Assembly (NCBI RefSeq): GCF_020510625.1
Contig: NZ_CP075191.1
Coordinates: 782,001 to 846,000 of the forward strand
DNA length: 64,000 bases
Source of the DNA: Ferribacterium limneticum
Lineage (GTDB): Bacteria; Pseudomonadota; Gammaproteobacteria; Burkholderiales; Rhodocyclaceae
Direction: 5' to 3'
Below, in pieces: positions 1-7,475 of the stretch. Within the stretch, counting starts at the first letter, position 1. Every line of letters starts with the position of its first letter. Below the pieces are notes generated by a model. It was not told where the DNA came from. It saw only the letters and a program-made list of their open reading frames with translations, and ran no database searches. Position numbers and translations under genes: made by a program.

Positions 1-360
1 GGTTTCATGGCCAACGACCATTACTTCGTGCCCGGCTTCCCGCAGATGGCGCACCCGATGATCGAATGGGCGCTCGATACCTTCTACAAGGATCAGTTCA
101 AGGCAGTCGATGGCATGGTGGAAAAAGCCTTCCTGCTGACTGGCCCGACGGCCTACGAAAGCGCGCTGCTCGATCTGATGGAGCGCATCGTGGCTGATTA
201 CCCGACGTTGCGCCTGTTCTCGCTGCCGTCGCTGGTTGGCAAGGAGCGCAAGCACCTGGAGCTGGGGGTCGAAGGCTCTCCGGAACTGGTCGACAAGGCG
301 ATGGAAGAGATTCGCGTCGAGGTCGAGAAGCGCGGTATCACTTGGGTCTGGCGCCCGTGA
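1..360 (+). CDS. CinA/MoaB-type molybdopterin-binding domain protein, C-terminal part (5' truncated)
   Basis: The reading frame is open from base 1, so the true start lies upstream of the window and only 119 residues are visible. The segment FVPGFPQMAHPM resembles the end of the MoCF/MoaB domain of competence/damage-inducible protein A, where a V-P-G-x-P segment precedes an amphipathic tail. Related proteins bind molybdopterin-like ligands or act as nucleotide-processing enzymes; which applies here cannot be told from the fragment. A strong hairpin terminator follows 30 bases after the stop, so this is the last gene of its transcript. Family call is moderate. Confidence 0.6.
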   Translation, partial: GFMANDHYFVPGFPQMAHPMIEWALDTFYKDQFKAVDGMVEKAFLLTGPTAYESALLDLMERIVADYPTLRLFSLPSLVGKERKHLELGVEGSPELVDKAMEEIRVEVEKRGITWVWRP

Positions 361-390
361 TATAACCGCCCTCACCAGAGGAAGGATGTA

Positions 391-420
391 AAAAAACCGC
401 GATTTTGTCGCGGTTTTTTT
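391..420. terminator. Bidirectional Rho-independent terminator
   Basis: A perfect 6-bp stem CCGCGA/TCGCGG (397-402 and 408-413) with a 5-base loop is followed by seven T residues and preceded by six A residues. It can therefore end the + strand CinA-like gene and the - strand phasin gene that stops at 457. Confidence 0.85.
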
Positions 421-456
421 GTGGCCGTTGAGCGGCCGAAAGCAGAGGCGCCGGAA

Positions 457-1050
457 TTACTTGGCGGTCGACTTCTTGGCAGCAGCAGCGGTTGCGCTGG
501 TCTTGGCCGGTGCCTTGGTGGCAACTGCCTTGACGCCAGTTGCCTTGGTGGCGGACTGGACGTTGGCTTCGGCGATCTCGGCCAACTGGCGGGTCACCGA
601 ATTGAGGCTTTCGAAAGCCTGGGTCGAGGCATTGATCACAGAGTTCATGGCAGCGGCAAACACGTCGCCGCCAACCGGTGCAGCAGCGGTGGCCTTCTGG
701 ACGGCGCTGGTTGCATCCTTGGTCAGCTTGCCGTATTGGGCTTCGATCACCGAGGTCAGTTCTTTTTGCACATCGGTCGTCAGTTCATAGACGCTGCGCG
801 AGTATTCGACCAGCTTTTCCAGGTTCGGCTGGGCCAGGTCGGCGTTGAGTTTGGCAACGGCGGCGGGGTCCTTGGCTGCCAGCAATTGCTGGGAGTTGGC
901 GACGGAGTTGTTGAAGAATTCGCGGGATGCGGCGACGTTCAATGCGGTCAGGCGCTCGACGCTGTTGAAGGCGGTGCGCAGCAGGGCCAGCAGAACTTCA
1001 GCGTTGGCTTTTTGGGCGGCGGCCAGTTGTTCGATATTCGGGTTGCTCAT
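457..1050 (-). CDS. Phasin family protein (downstream copy)
   Basis: Encodes 197 residues of a phasin, a small amphipathic protein that coats polyhydroxyalkanoate granules and limits their size. The protein is almost wholly helical in composition, has no signal peptide, and carries the hallmark stretch LAQPNLEK-x-VEYSRSVYE also seen in the neighbouring copy. The C-terminal 30 residues are an Ala/Lys/Thr-rich tail (KAPAKTSATAAAAKK), common in phasins of PHA producers. The ATG has a good ribosome site (GAGGAGA, 7 bases upstream). It lies 78 bases downstream of the other phasin gene and is probably partly co-transcribed with it past the hairpin at 1092-1115. Confidence 0.9.
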   Translation of the reverse strand: MSNPNIEQLAAAQKANAEVLLALLRTAFNSVERLTALNVAASREFFNNSVANSQQLLAAKDPAAVAKLNADLAQPNLEKLVEYSRSVYELTTDVQKELTSVIEAQYGKLTKDATSAVQKATAAAPVGGDVFAAAMNSVINASTQAFESLNSVTRQLAEIAEANVQSATKATGVKAVATKAPAKTSATAAAAKKSTAK

Positions 1051-1091
1051 CTTTTTCTCCTCGAGATTGGTGGGGACAGCGGATGAAACAA

Positions 1092-1115
1092 ATACCCCCG
1101 CCGAAGCGGGGGTAT
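1092..1115 (-). terminator. Intergenic hairpin between the two phasin genes
   Basis: A perfect 10-bp stem ATACCCCCGC/GCGGGGGTAT with a CGAA tetraloop lies 13 bases past the stop of the upstream phasin gene. On the minus strand it is followed only by a mixed T-containing tract (ATTTGTTTC), so it may be a partial terminator or an mRNA stabiliser that sets the ratio of the two phasins. Confidence 0.6.
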
Positions 1116-1128
1116 GGGGTAAGGCGAA

Positions 1129-1692
1129 TTACTTGCGCTTGGAAGCGGCGGTAGAGGCGCTGACAGCCTTGACGGTGGCGTTGGTGGCAGCAGCAACATT
1201 GGCTTCGGTGATTTCAGCAACTTGCTTGGCAGCCTTGTTCAGGTTGTCGAAAGCGGAGTTGGCAGCAGCGATGGCGCTCTTGACGGCAGCAACAGCAACG
1301 TCAGAACCGGCCGGGGCAGACTTGGCAGCCTTGTCCAGCAGATCAGCAACTTGCTTCTGGAAACCGCCGAATTGGGCTTCGATGCTCTTGGACAGTTCTT
1401 CCTGAGCCTGAGCGGATATTTCATAGACGCTACGCGAGTAGGCAACAGCCTTCTCGACGTTCGGCTGGGCCAGGGAAGCCTGGATGGACAGGGCTTCCTG
1501 GGCATCCTTGGCACCCATCAGGGCCTTGGCGCCGGAGACGGAATCTTCCAGAACGGAACGGGCGGTGTTCAGGTTCAGGGCAGCGATGCGCTCGGCGGAA
1601 GCCAGGGCAGCGTTGGCAACGGACAGCAGGGAATCAACGGTTGCCTTGTTGGCAGAGGCGAATTGTTCCGGGGTGGTGAAGTTGAAAGCCAT
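1129..1692 (-). CDS. Phasin family protein (promoter-proximal copy)
   Basis: Encodes 187 residues, starting MAFNFTTPEQFA, a typical PhaP-type phasin N-terminus. It shares the LAQPNVEKAVAYSRSVYE block and the EANV-x-(S/A)AT region with the second copy, so the pair looks like an old tandem duplication. The protein should be a soluble coat of polyhydroxyalkanoate granules. The start ATG is preceded by AGGAGATATCCC. A consensus sigma70 promoter and a palindrome lie about 90-150 bases upstream, consistent with the very high expression usual for phasins. Confidence 0.92.
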   Translation of the reverse strand: MAFNFTTPEQFASANKATVDSLLSVANAALASAERIAALNLNTARSVLEDSVSGAKALMGAKDAQEALSIQASLAQPNVEKAVAYSRSVYEISAQAQEELSKSIEAQFGGFQKQVADLLDKAAKSAPAGSDVAVAAVKSAIAAANSAFDNLNKAAKQVAEITEANVAAATNATVKAVSASTAASKRK

Positions 1693-1783
1693 GGGATATC
1701 TCCTGAATGAATTTGTGACGAACTGGGAAAAAACCGTTGCAGCGCGCTTTCATCAAGCAATGTTGCACCGCACCATGACCTTT

Positions 1784-1811
1784 ATTATAGGGATGATTGT
1801 CATGTTGTCAA
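1784..1811 (-). promoter_or_regulatory. Consensus sigma70 promoter for the phasin genes
   Basis: On the minus strand the sequence reads TTGACA (1811-1806), a 16-base spacer, then TATAAT (1789-1784). Both hexamers match consensus exactly, which is rare and fits a very strong promoter. Transcription would start near 1777, giving a leader of about 85 bases before the phasin ATG at 1692. Confidence 0.85.
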
Positions 1812-1815
1812 CAAT

Positions 1816-1838
1816 ATTTTTGTGCAGTGCACAAAAAT
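1816..1838. promoter_or_regulatory. Perfect palindrome, candidate operator upstream of the phasin promoter
   Basis: Two 11-base arms, ATTTTTGTGCA and TGCACAAAAAT, flank a single central G. The palindrome ends 4 bases upstream of the -35 box. TGCA-containing dyads are the kind of site bound by the PHA regulator PhaR; that assignment is inference. Confidence 0.55.
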
Positions 1839-1925
1839 TAATTAAGCCATGAAAATCATGTGCTTGTCAGGTGCTGTGGGGCCTGTTCTGCTGCGGTTTT
1901 GCAGCAGTGCACGGCGCAAGATGCA

Positions 1926-2528
1926 CTACTGGGGTGCGGTTTGCAAATCCAGCCCGCCAGAGCCCTTGAGCTCCAGGCGTTCGCCGCGGGTGGCCGGGCG
2001 TTGTGCTTCGCTATCCTTGTTCTTCGGTTGGATGACGGCGCGAACGCGGGGCGCCGGGCCTTTCGGGTCGCGGGTTTCGCCGGCGGTAACCAAATACTTT
2101 TCGCTAACGGCGTCGTACCAGATGTAGTCGCCCTTGACCTGGTCCTCGCCGCTCTTGACCCAGGCGCGGTGGAACAGTTCGGCGATTTCGCTGTTGGTGT
2201 TGTACTCGATGCGCTCTGCTTCGCCCTCGACGTACTCCTCCTTGCCTTCCCGCTTCTGCCTGAAAGTGGCGAGGCCTTTCTTGCCGCTGAAGGCGGTGCC
2301 CTTCTGGAAGCCGTACTGGTCTTCGGTGATGACGACGCGGTCGGCCTTCAGGACCATCGTCCCCTTGGTGATCACGACATCGCCTTCGAGGATCTGGATT
2401 TTCTTGGCGTCATCGATCGAGACGCGACTGGCTTCCAGCAGCATCGGCTTGTCGCGGTCGGCGCGCTCGGCGTGGGCGGGCAGCGTGGCGAACAGGCAAA
2501 GGGTGAGCGTGGCGAGGCGAATGATCAT
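1926..2528 (-). CDS. lptA: LptA, periplasmic LPS transport protein
   Basis: Encodes 200 residues with a signal peptide (MIIRLATLTLCLFATLPAHA, cleavage after AHA) followed by an OstA/LptA-like beta-jellyroll (LEASRVSIDDAKKIQILEGDV onward). LptA bridges the periplasm, passing lipopolysaccharide from LptC at the inner membrane to LptD/E at the outer membrane. The start at 2528 overlaps the lptC stop (ATGA), which decides it over a longer frame starting at 2627. lptB is not directly downstream: the gene is followed by the phasin regulatory region. Confidence 0.93.
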   Translation of the reverse strand: MIIRLATLTLCLFATLPAHAERADRDKPMLLEASRVSIDDAKKIQILEGDVVITKGTMVLKADRVVITEDQYGFQKGTAFSGKKGLATFRQKREGKEEYVEGEAERIEYNTNSEIAELFHRAWVKSGEDQVKGDYIWYDAVSEKYLVTAGETRDPKGPAPRVRAVIQPKNKDSEAQRPATRGERLELKGSGGLDLQTAPQ

Positions 2529-3106
2529 GGCGTGGCTCTGGGTCGGATGTATTGGCCTTTGACCTGCGATTGCAGAACGAAGGTGGAGTTGTTGTTGTCG
2601 ATCTGGGCGCCAACGCCCGTCATCCATGACTGGCCCTGGGTAATCTCGACCGGGCTGTTGGTGAAGGCAAATCCGGCATCGGGCTGGGCGGTCAGGTCGG
2701 GCATCCGCGCCACCATTGCCAGGCGATCGGCGGCGCCGGCACGGGTGACGCTGACGTTATCCCAAAGATAGACGGTTTCGCCCTTTGAGGTGACTTTGGC
2801 GTGGTCGCCCTTGACGGTGATCGAGGGGGCGTCAGGACGGTAGCTGATCAGTGTTGGTGACTTGAGTTCCGACGAGTCGTCATCCGGGTAATGTTCGAGA
2901 TAGGGGGCCGTCAGGCGATATTTGACCTGCCCGGTTTCGTCAAAACGACGAACCACGAAATTTTCGGCGATGGCATCCGGATCGTGGCGGAGCTTGCCGT
3001 TCGGTTTCCCGTTGCCGGCGTCGATCGTGCTCTGCAACCAGAAAGTCAGCCCGGCCAGGACGGCCAGCATGATGATCGGAAAGAGTTGGCTGGGCCAGTG
3101 CTTCAT
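2525..3106 (-). CDS. lptC: LptC, inner-membrane LPS export protein
   Basis: Encodes 193 residues with one N-terminal membrane anchor (about residues 8-25) and a periplasmic OstA-like fold (VVRRFDETGQVKYRLTAPYLEHYPDDDSSEL). LptC receives LPS from the LptBFG ABC transporter and hands it to LptA. Its start overlaps the kdsC stop and its own stop overlaps the lptA start, so kdsD-kdsC-lptC-lptA forms a translationally coupled operon reading right to left. Confidence 0.93.
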   Translation of the reverse strand: MKHWPSQLFPIIMLAVLAGLTFWLQSTIDAGNGKPNGKLRHDPDAIAENFVVRRFDETGQVKYRLTAPYLEHYPDDDSSELKSPTLISYRPDAPSITVKGDHAKVTSKGETVYLWDNVSVTRAGAADRLAMVARMPDLTAQPDAGFAFTNSPVEITQGQSWMTGVGAQIDNNNSTFVLQSQVKGQYIRPRATP

Positions 3107-3630
3107 TGCGGATCGAGATAGGGCGCGAAAGCGGCGTCGAGCTTGCCCTGGGCGGCGAGGATGAATTCGACGGCTTCGCGCACGGCGCCATGTCCGCCAG
3201 CCGCTTCAGTGACGGCGTGGGCGCGTTCCTTGACGATGGGGCGGGCATTGGCCGGGGCAATGGCCAGGCCGCATTGGGCCATGGCCTTCAGGTCGATCAG
3301 GTCGTCGCCCATGAAGGCGAGTTCGGACCAGTGCATGCCGAGTTGTTCGAGCAGCTTGCCGGCCACGGTGCGCTTGTCGCCGACGCCATGGAAAACGTGT
3401 TCAATGCCGAGGTCTTTGGCGCGGCAGCTGACGACGTTGGAGGTGCGGCCCGTGATGATCGCCACTTCGATGCCGGCACGCTTCATCAGGACGATGCCGA
3501 GGCCATCCTGGACGTTGAAGGTTTTCAGTTCGTGACCGTCGTCGGTGTAGTGCAGGCCACCGTCGGTCATCACGCCGTCGATATCGAAAACGACCAGCTT
3601 GATGCGGGCGGCGCGGGCTTTGGTGTCCAT
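3103..3630 (-). CDS. kdsC: KdsC, 3-deoxy-manno-octulosonate-8-phosphate phosphatase
   Basis: Encodes 175 residues, the normal length for KdsC of the HAD superfamily. The catalytic DxD motif is visible at D16/D18 (VVFDIDGVMTDG), with the later FMGDDLIDLKAM segment supplying the Mg-binding Asp pair. It dephosphorylates Kdo-8-phosphate to Kdo for the LPS inner core. It is coupled to kdsD by a TGATG overlap and to lptC by an ATGA overlap. Confidence 0.95.
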   Translation of the reverse strand: MDTKARAARIKLVVFDIDGVMTDGGLHYTDDGHELKTFNVQDGLGIVLMKRAGIEVAIITGRTSNVVSCRAKDLGIEHVFHGVGDKRTVAGKLLEQLGMHWSELAFMGDDLIDLKAMAQCGLAIAPANARPIVKERAHAVTEAAGGHGAVREAVEFILAAQGKLDAAFAPYLDPQ

Positions 3631-4628
3631 CAGATGACCTTGGCAGTGAAGAGATCGTGCATGTTCAACGCGCCGATCAGGTGATTTTCAGCATCGACGA
3701 CGAGCAGAGCGTTGATGCGCAGGCGTTCCATCATTTCGACGGCTTCGACGGCGAGGCGGTCGGGGCTGATCGTGCGCGGCTTCGGGTGCATGACCGAGGC
3801 GATGTCGCCCTGCTGCAGGTCGATGCGTTGTTCGAAAGCACGGCGCAGGTCGCCGTCGGTAAAGATGCCGAGGACGACATTGGCCGGATCGGTAATCGCG
3901 ACCAGCCCGAGGCCGCCGCGCGACATGGCGATGATCGCATCGGTAATGGGCGTGGCTGGTGTTACGGCGGGAACCCTGTCGTCGGCGCGCATGACGTCGC
4001 GAACATGAGTCAGCAGGCGGCGGCCGAGCGAACCGCCGGGGTGCGAGCGGGCGAAGTCTTCCGGCCCGAAACCGCGGGCGTCGAGCAGGGCGACGGCGAG
4101 GGCATCGCCAAGTGCGAGCGCCGCCGTGGTGCTGGCGGTTGGCGCCAGATTGTGCGGGCAGGCTTCCTGTTCGACGCCAGCATCGAGGTGGATGTCGGCT
4201 TCGCGGGCCAGCGTCGAGGTCGCCACGCCGGTCATCGAGATGATCTTGGCGCCCTGGCGCTTGAGGGCGGGCAGGATGCTGAGCAGTTCGCCGGATTCGC
4301 CGGAGTTCGACAGGGCAAGCAGCACGTCATCGCGGGTGATCATGCCCAGATCGCCATGGCTGGCTTCGGCCGGATGGACGAAGTAGGCCGGGGTGCCTGT
4401 GCTGGCCATGGTGGCGGCGATCTTGCGGGCGATATGGCCGGACTTGCCCATGCCGCTGACGATCAGTCGTCCGTGGCTGCTGAGGATCAGCTCGACAGCA
4501 TTGGCGAAATCACCGTTGATTCGGCTTTTAAGTGCCTCGACGGCGGCAGCCTCGATGCTCAGGGTCTGGCGACCCAGTTCCAGAGCGCGTTCCGGGGAAA
4601 AGCGATGGGGTGTAGGGCTTGGGTTCAT
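3630..4628 (-). CDS. kdsD: KdsD, arabinose-5-phosphate isomerase (KpsF/GutQ family)
   Basis: Encodes 332 residues: an N-terminal SIS sugar isomerase domain (VSGMGKSGHIARKIAATMAS near residue 60) followed by a C-terminal pair of CBS domains. It converts ribulose-5-phosphate to arabinose-5-phosphate, the first step towards Kdo. I chose the ATG at 4628 (MNPSPTPHRF) rather than the frame start at 4691, because residues before it show no family resemblance and would run into the divergent antiporter gene. It is the first gene of the kdsD-kdsC-lptC-lptA operon. Confidence 0.94.
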   Translation of the reverse strand: MNPSPTPHRFSPERALELGRQTLSIEAAAVEALKSRINGDFANAVELILSSHGRLIVSGMGKSGHIARKIAATMASTGTPAYFVHPAEASHGDLGMITRDDVLLALSNSGESGELLSILPALKRQGAKIISMTGVATSTLAREADIHLDAGVEQEACPHNLAPTASTTAALALGDALAVALLDARGFGPEDFARSHPGGSLGRRLLTHVRDVMRADDRVPAVTPATPITDAIIAMSRGGLGLVAITDPANVVLGIFTDGDLRRAFEQRIDLQQGDIASVMHPKPRTISPDRLAVEAVEMMERLRINALLVVDAENHLIGALNMHDLFTAKVI

Positions 4629-4681
4629 GGGCTGGCTGCGGTTATGATGTTCCAAGTATACCTGAATCGCGAAAACGGCCC

Positions 4682-6640
4682 TTGAGCGCACTTTCCCTAG
4701 TCCTTCTGTTACTTGGCGCCTCGGTCCTGGCCGTGGTCATCTGCCGGCGCATCAATCTGCCACCGGTCCTCGGTTACCTGTTCGTCGGCAGCGTCATCGG
4801 GCCGCATGCGCTGAACCTGATGAACGACATGTATCGCGCCGAATATCTGGCCGAATTCGGTGTCGTTTTCCTGATGTTCTCGATTGGCCTCGAATTCTCG
4901 CTGCCCAAGCTGTATGCGATGAAGCGCATCGTTTTCGGCCTGGGCTTGTTGCAGGTTGTGCTTAGCATGGTGTTGATCGCCGGCCTGGTCATGCTGTTTG
5001 GTGTCAGTTGGCAGGTTTCCATTGCCCTTGGCGGCGTCTTTGCCATGTCATCGACTGCCGTGCTGACCAAGTTGCTGGCCGAGCGCATGCAGCTCGATTC
5101 GCCGCACGGCCGGGACATCATGGGGGTGCTGCTGTTTCAGGATTTGGCCGTGGTCCCCTTGCTGGTCATCATTCCGTCGCTGACCCAGCCGCCGGAAAAG
5201 CTGGCCATGTTGCTTGGCGTCGCGCTGATCAAGGCGATTGTCGTGCTCGCGATCATTCTCGTCTTTGGCCAACGCCTGATGCGCAAGTGGTTTCACTTCG
5301 TCGCCCGCGCCAAGTCGTCCGAAGTGTTCGTGCTCAACGTGCTGCTGATTACGCTAAGTCTTGCCACCATCACCGAGCTTGCTGGCCTTTCCCTGGCGCT
5401 TGGTGCTTTCGTCGCCGGCATGCTGATCTCGGAAACCGAATACAAGATGCAGGTGGAAGAGGACATCAAGCCCTTCCGTGATGTGCTGATGGGTCTCTTC
5501 TTCGTGACCATCGGCGTCAAGCTGGATATGCACATTCTGGTCGGCTTGTGGTGGCAGGTGCTGCTGGCTTTGGTCGCGCTGCTGGTCGTCAAGTCGCTGG
5601 TTGTCGGTCTGCTCTCCTGGCGGCTGGGCGCTTCCCCCGGGAACGCCATCCGTTCGGCCTTGTGGTTATGTGCCGGTGGTGAATTCGGTTTCGTGCTGCT
5701 CGGCGAAATTGTTCACCTGCCCCGCGAAATCCAGCAGATCGCCCTGACCGTGCTGGTCCTGTCGATGCTGATAGCGCCTTTCATCGTCCAGTACAGCGAG
5801 CGGCTCGTCATGCGCTTCGTGGCCAGTGAATGGTTGGTGCGTTCGATGCAACTGACCCGGATCGCTGCCCAGTCGATGGGGTCGGAAAAGCACGCCATTC
5901 TTTGCGGCTTCGGGCGAAATGGCCAGTATCTGGCGCGATTCCTGGCGCAAGAAGATATAAATTATGTCGCCCTCGACCTTGATCCTGATCGGGTCAGGGA
6001 GGCTGCGGCTGGTGGCGAAAACGTGGTTTACGGCGACGTCGGCCGCAAAGAGGCGCTGATGGCAGCCGGCTTGATGCGAGCCAGCGTGGTGATTGTCACT
6101 GTCAGTGATACGCCCTTGGCTGAAAAAGTGCTGCATCACGTTCAGGCGCTGCGTCCGGAGGTGCCGGTGGTTGTCCGTACGGCCGACGAACGCGACATGG
6201 AGCGCCTGACCCGGGCCGGCGCGGCCGAGGTCGTGCCGGAAACGCTGGAGGCCAGCCTGATGCTGGCTTCGCACGCGCTGGTGCTGGTCGGCATCCCGAT
6301 CAACCGGGTGCTCAAGCGCGTCCGCCAGACCCGCTCAAAACGGTACAGCCTGCTGCGTGGCTACTACCGCGGCATGTCGGACCGCGATCATGATGAAGAG
6401 GACGAGCATCAGCCTCGCCTCCATTCGGTCTTGCTGGCATCCGGTTCATCCGCCATTGGGCGGACCCTGGATGCGTTGAATCTCGAAGCGCTGGGCTGCG
6501 AGGTCAGCGCCATCCGCCGGCGCGGCATCCGGGCCCTGGAGCCGGCGCCGGAAACCCGGCTGGAGGAAGGCGATGTCGTCGTCTTGCTGGGTGTTCCCGA
6601 GGCGGTGACAGCGGCCGAGGAAAGACTGCTGCAGAAATGA
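4682..6640 (+). CDS. CPA2-family cation:proton antiporter with TrkA-N and TrkA-C domains (KefB/YbaL type)
   Basis: Encodes about 652 residues: a 12-13 helix Na+/H+-exchanger domain (about 1-380), a Rossmann RCK/TrkA-N domain (ILCGFGRNGQYLARFLAQ, about 400-520) and a TrkA-C domain at the end (LEEGDVVVLLGVPEAV). Such proteins exchange K+ or Na+ for protons under nucleotide control. The frame begins at ATG 4619, but that start lies inside kdsD on the other strand. TTG at 4682 gives MSALSLVLLLLGASVLA, a normal start for the family. No kefF-type partner is adjacent. Substrate is not decidable. Confidence 0.88.
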   Translation: MSALSLVLLLLGASVLAVVICRRINLPPVLGYLFVGSVIGPHALNLMNDMYRAEYLAEFGVVFLMFSIGLEFSLPKLYAMKRIVFGLGLLQVVLSMVLIAGLVMLFGVSWQVSIALGGVFAMSSTAVLTKLLAERMQLDSPHGRDIMGVLLFQDLAVVPLLVIIPSLTQPPEKLAMLLGVALIKAIVVLAIILVFGQRLMRKWFHFVARAKSSEVFVLNVLLITLSLATITELAGLSLALGAFVAGMLISETEYKMQVEEDIKPFRDVLMGLFFVTIGVKLDMHILVGLWWQVLLALVALLVVKSLVVGLLSWRLGASPGNAIRSALWLCAGGEFGFVLLGEIVHLPREIQQIALTVLVLSMLIAPFIVQYSERLVMRFVASEWLVRSMQLTRIAAQSMGSEKHAILCGFGRNGQYLARFLAQEDINYVALDLDPDRVREAAAGGENVVYGDVGRKEALMAAGLMRASVVIVTVSDTPLAEKVLHHVQALRPEVPVVVRTADERDMERLTRAGAAEVVPETLEASLMLASHALVLVGIPINRVLKRVRQTRSKRYSLLRGYYRGMSDRDHDEEDEHQPRLHSVLLASGSSAIGRTLDALNLEALGCEVSAIRRRGIRALEPAPETRLEEGDVVVLLGVPEAVTAAEERLLQK

Positions 6641-6667
6641 GAAAGCCCGCCGAAGCGGGCTTTCTCA
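6638..6667. terminator. Bidirectional terminator with 13-bp stem
   Basis: The antiporter stop codon is part of a perfect stem TGAGAAAGCCCGC/GCGGGCTTTCTCA with a CGAA loop. The stem itself supplies the T-rich arm. It can serve the antiporter gene and the convergent pseudopilin gene ending at 6683. Confidence 0.8.
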
Positions 6668-6682
6668 TTGGTCACTTTGCTA

Positions 6683-7345
6683 TTAGAAAGTCATGCAAAC
6701 GGTATAGCCTGTCGTGTCGAAATTGGCTGTCGTTGCTGCTATGGCTGCTGCCGGGGCTGCAACCGTCCCGCCAGTGACCAAGGCTCGCACTCGAAGCGAC
6801 CCTGTCTCTGTGTTGTTATCGTCGATGGTGGCATCAAGCTGGCGCGCAAATTTTCCCAGAATGCCGCTGGAACAAAAAACGTAGGTTCCCGTCATGCCGG
6901 TAATCGGAATTTGCGAGGTGATCGCCCCGGTCAGGCCAATGCGCCCGCCTTCAACATTGATCGGATAGTACTCGGCCTGGGCCATATCGGTCGGTCCGGC
7001 CAGAAAATTGGTAAGACGAACGGCCCGCCAGTACTTTGCGGATTCATCGGTGGCTGTTTGGGAATTCCATTCACCGTCGATACGGCCGTTTCCGTTTCCG
7101 GCATCCGATGCAAGGCCACCGGGGAGATTGGTCTGGGCGCGAAGATCATCTCCCGGTACCGCACGGAAACGATCCTGATAACCATAGATTGCCAGTGAGG
7201 CATTCTTGAAATCATTCGCTAGATTTTTGACCTTCGCGCTGTTGATCAGCTCCTGCCCCTTCAGTACGCCGCCCATCAACAGGCCAATAATGACCAGAAC
7301 GATGGCGATTTCGACCAGGGTGAAGCCTTTTTGGCTGTTTTTCAT
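6683..7345 (-). CDS. Prepilin-type pseudopilin
   Basis: Encodes 220 residues with a class III prepilin leader (MKNSQKG, cleavage before FTLVEIAIVLVIIGLL), with the conserved Glu at mature position 5. After the helix comes a YQDRFRAVPGDD segment, shared by a family of single pilin-like proteins in betaproteobacteria. Cys residues in VFCSSGILG and TVCMTF could form a disulfide. It lies at the end of the MSHA-like pilus locus and is probably one of its pilins, possibly the main one. ATG 7345 is chosen because the leader starts there and has GGAG upstream; the frame extends to 7498 without support. Confidence 0.8.
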   Translation of the reverse strand: MKNSQKGFTLVEIAIVLVIIGLLMGGVLKGQELINSAKVKNLANDFKNASLAIYGYQDRFRAVPGDDLRAQTNLPGGLASDAGNGNGRIDGEWNSQTATDESAKYWRAVRLTNFLAGPTDMAQAEYYPINVEGGRIGLTGAITSQIPITGMTGTYVFCSSGILGKFARQLDATIDDNNTETGSLRVRALVTGGTVAAPAAAIAATTANFDTTGYTVCMTF

Positions 7346-7475
7346 GGCATGCTCCGATAAATGTTTCTGGGCAGATATGTGCAAATTCCGTGCCTGTGAC
7401 TTTGGGCGGGTATTTGCCAATTCTTGGTAATCAATCGATTGAATAGTGTCGAAAAATGAACAGGGTGTCTGAAAG

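Noticed and set aside
4619..4681. Upstream ATG start for the CPA2 antiporter
   Set aside because: It lies within kdsD on the opposite strand and adds residues not expected for the family; TTG 4682 gives a better start.
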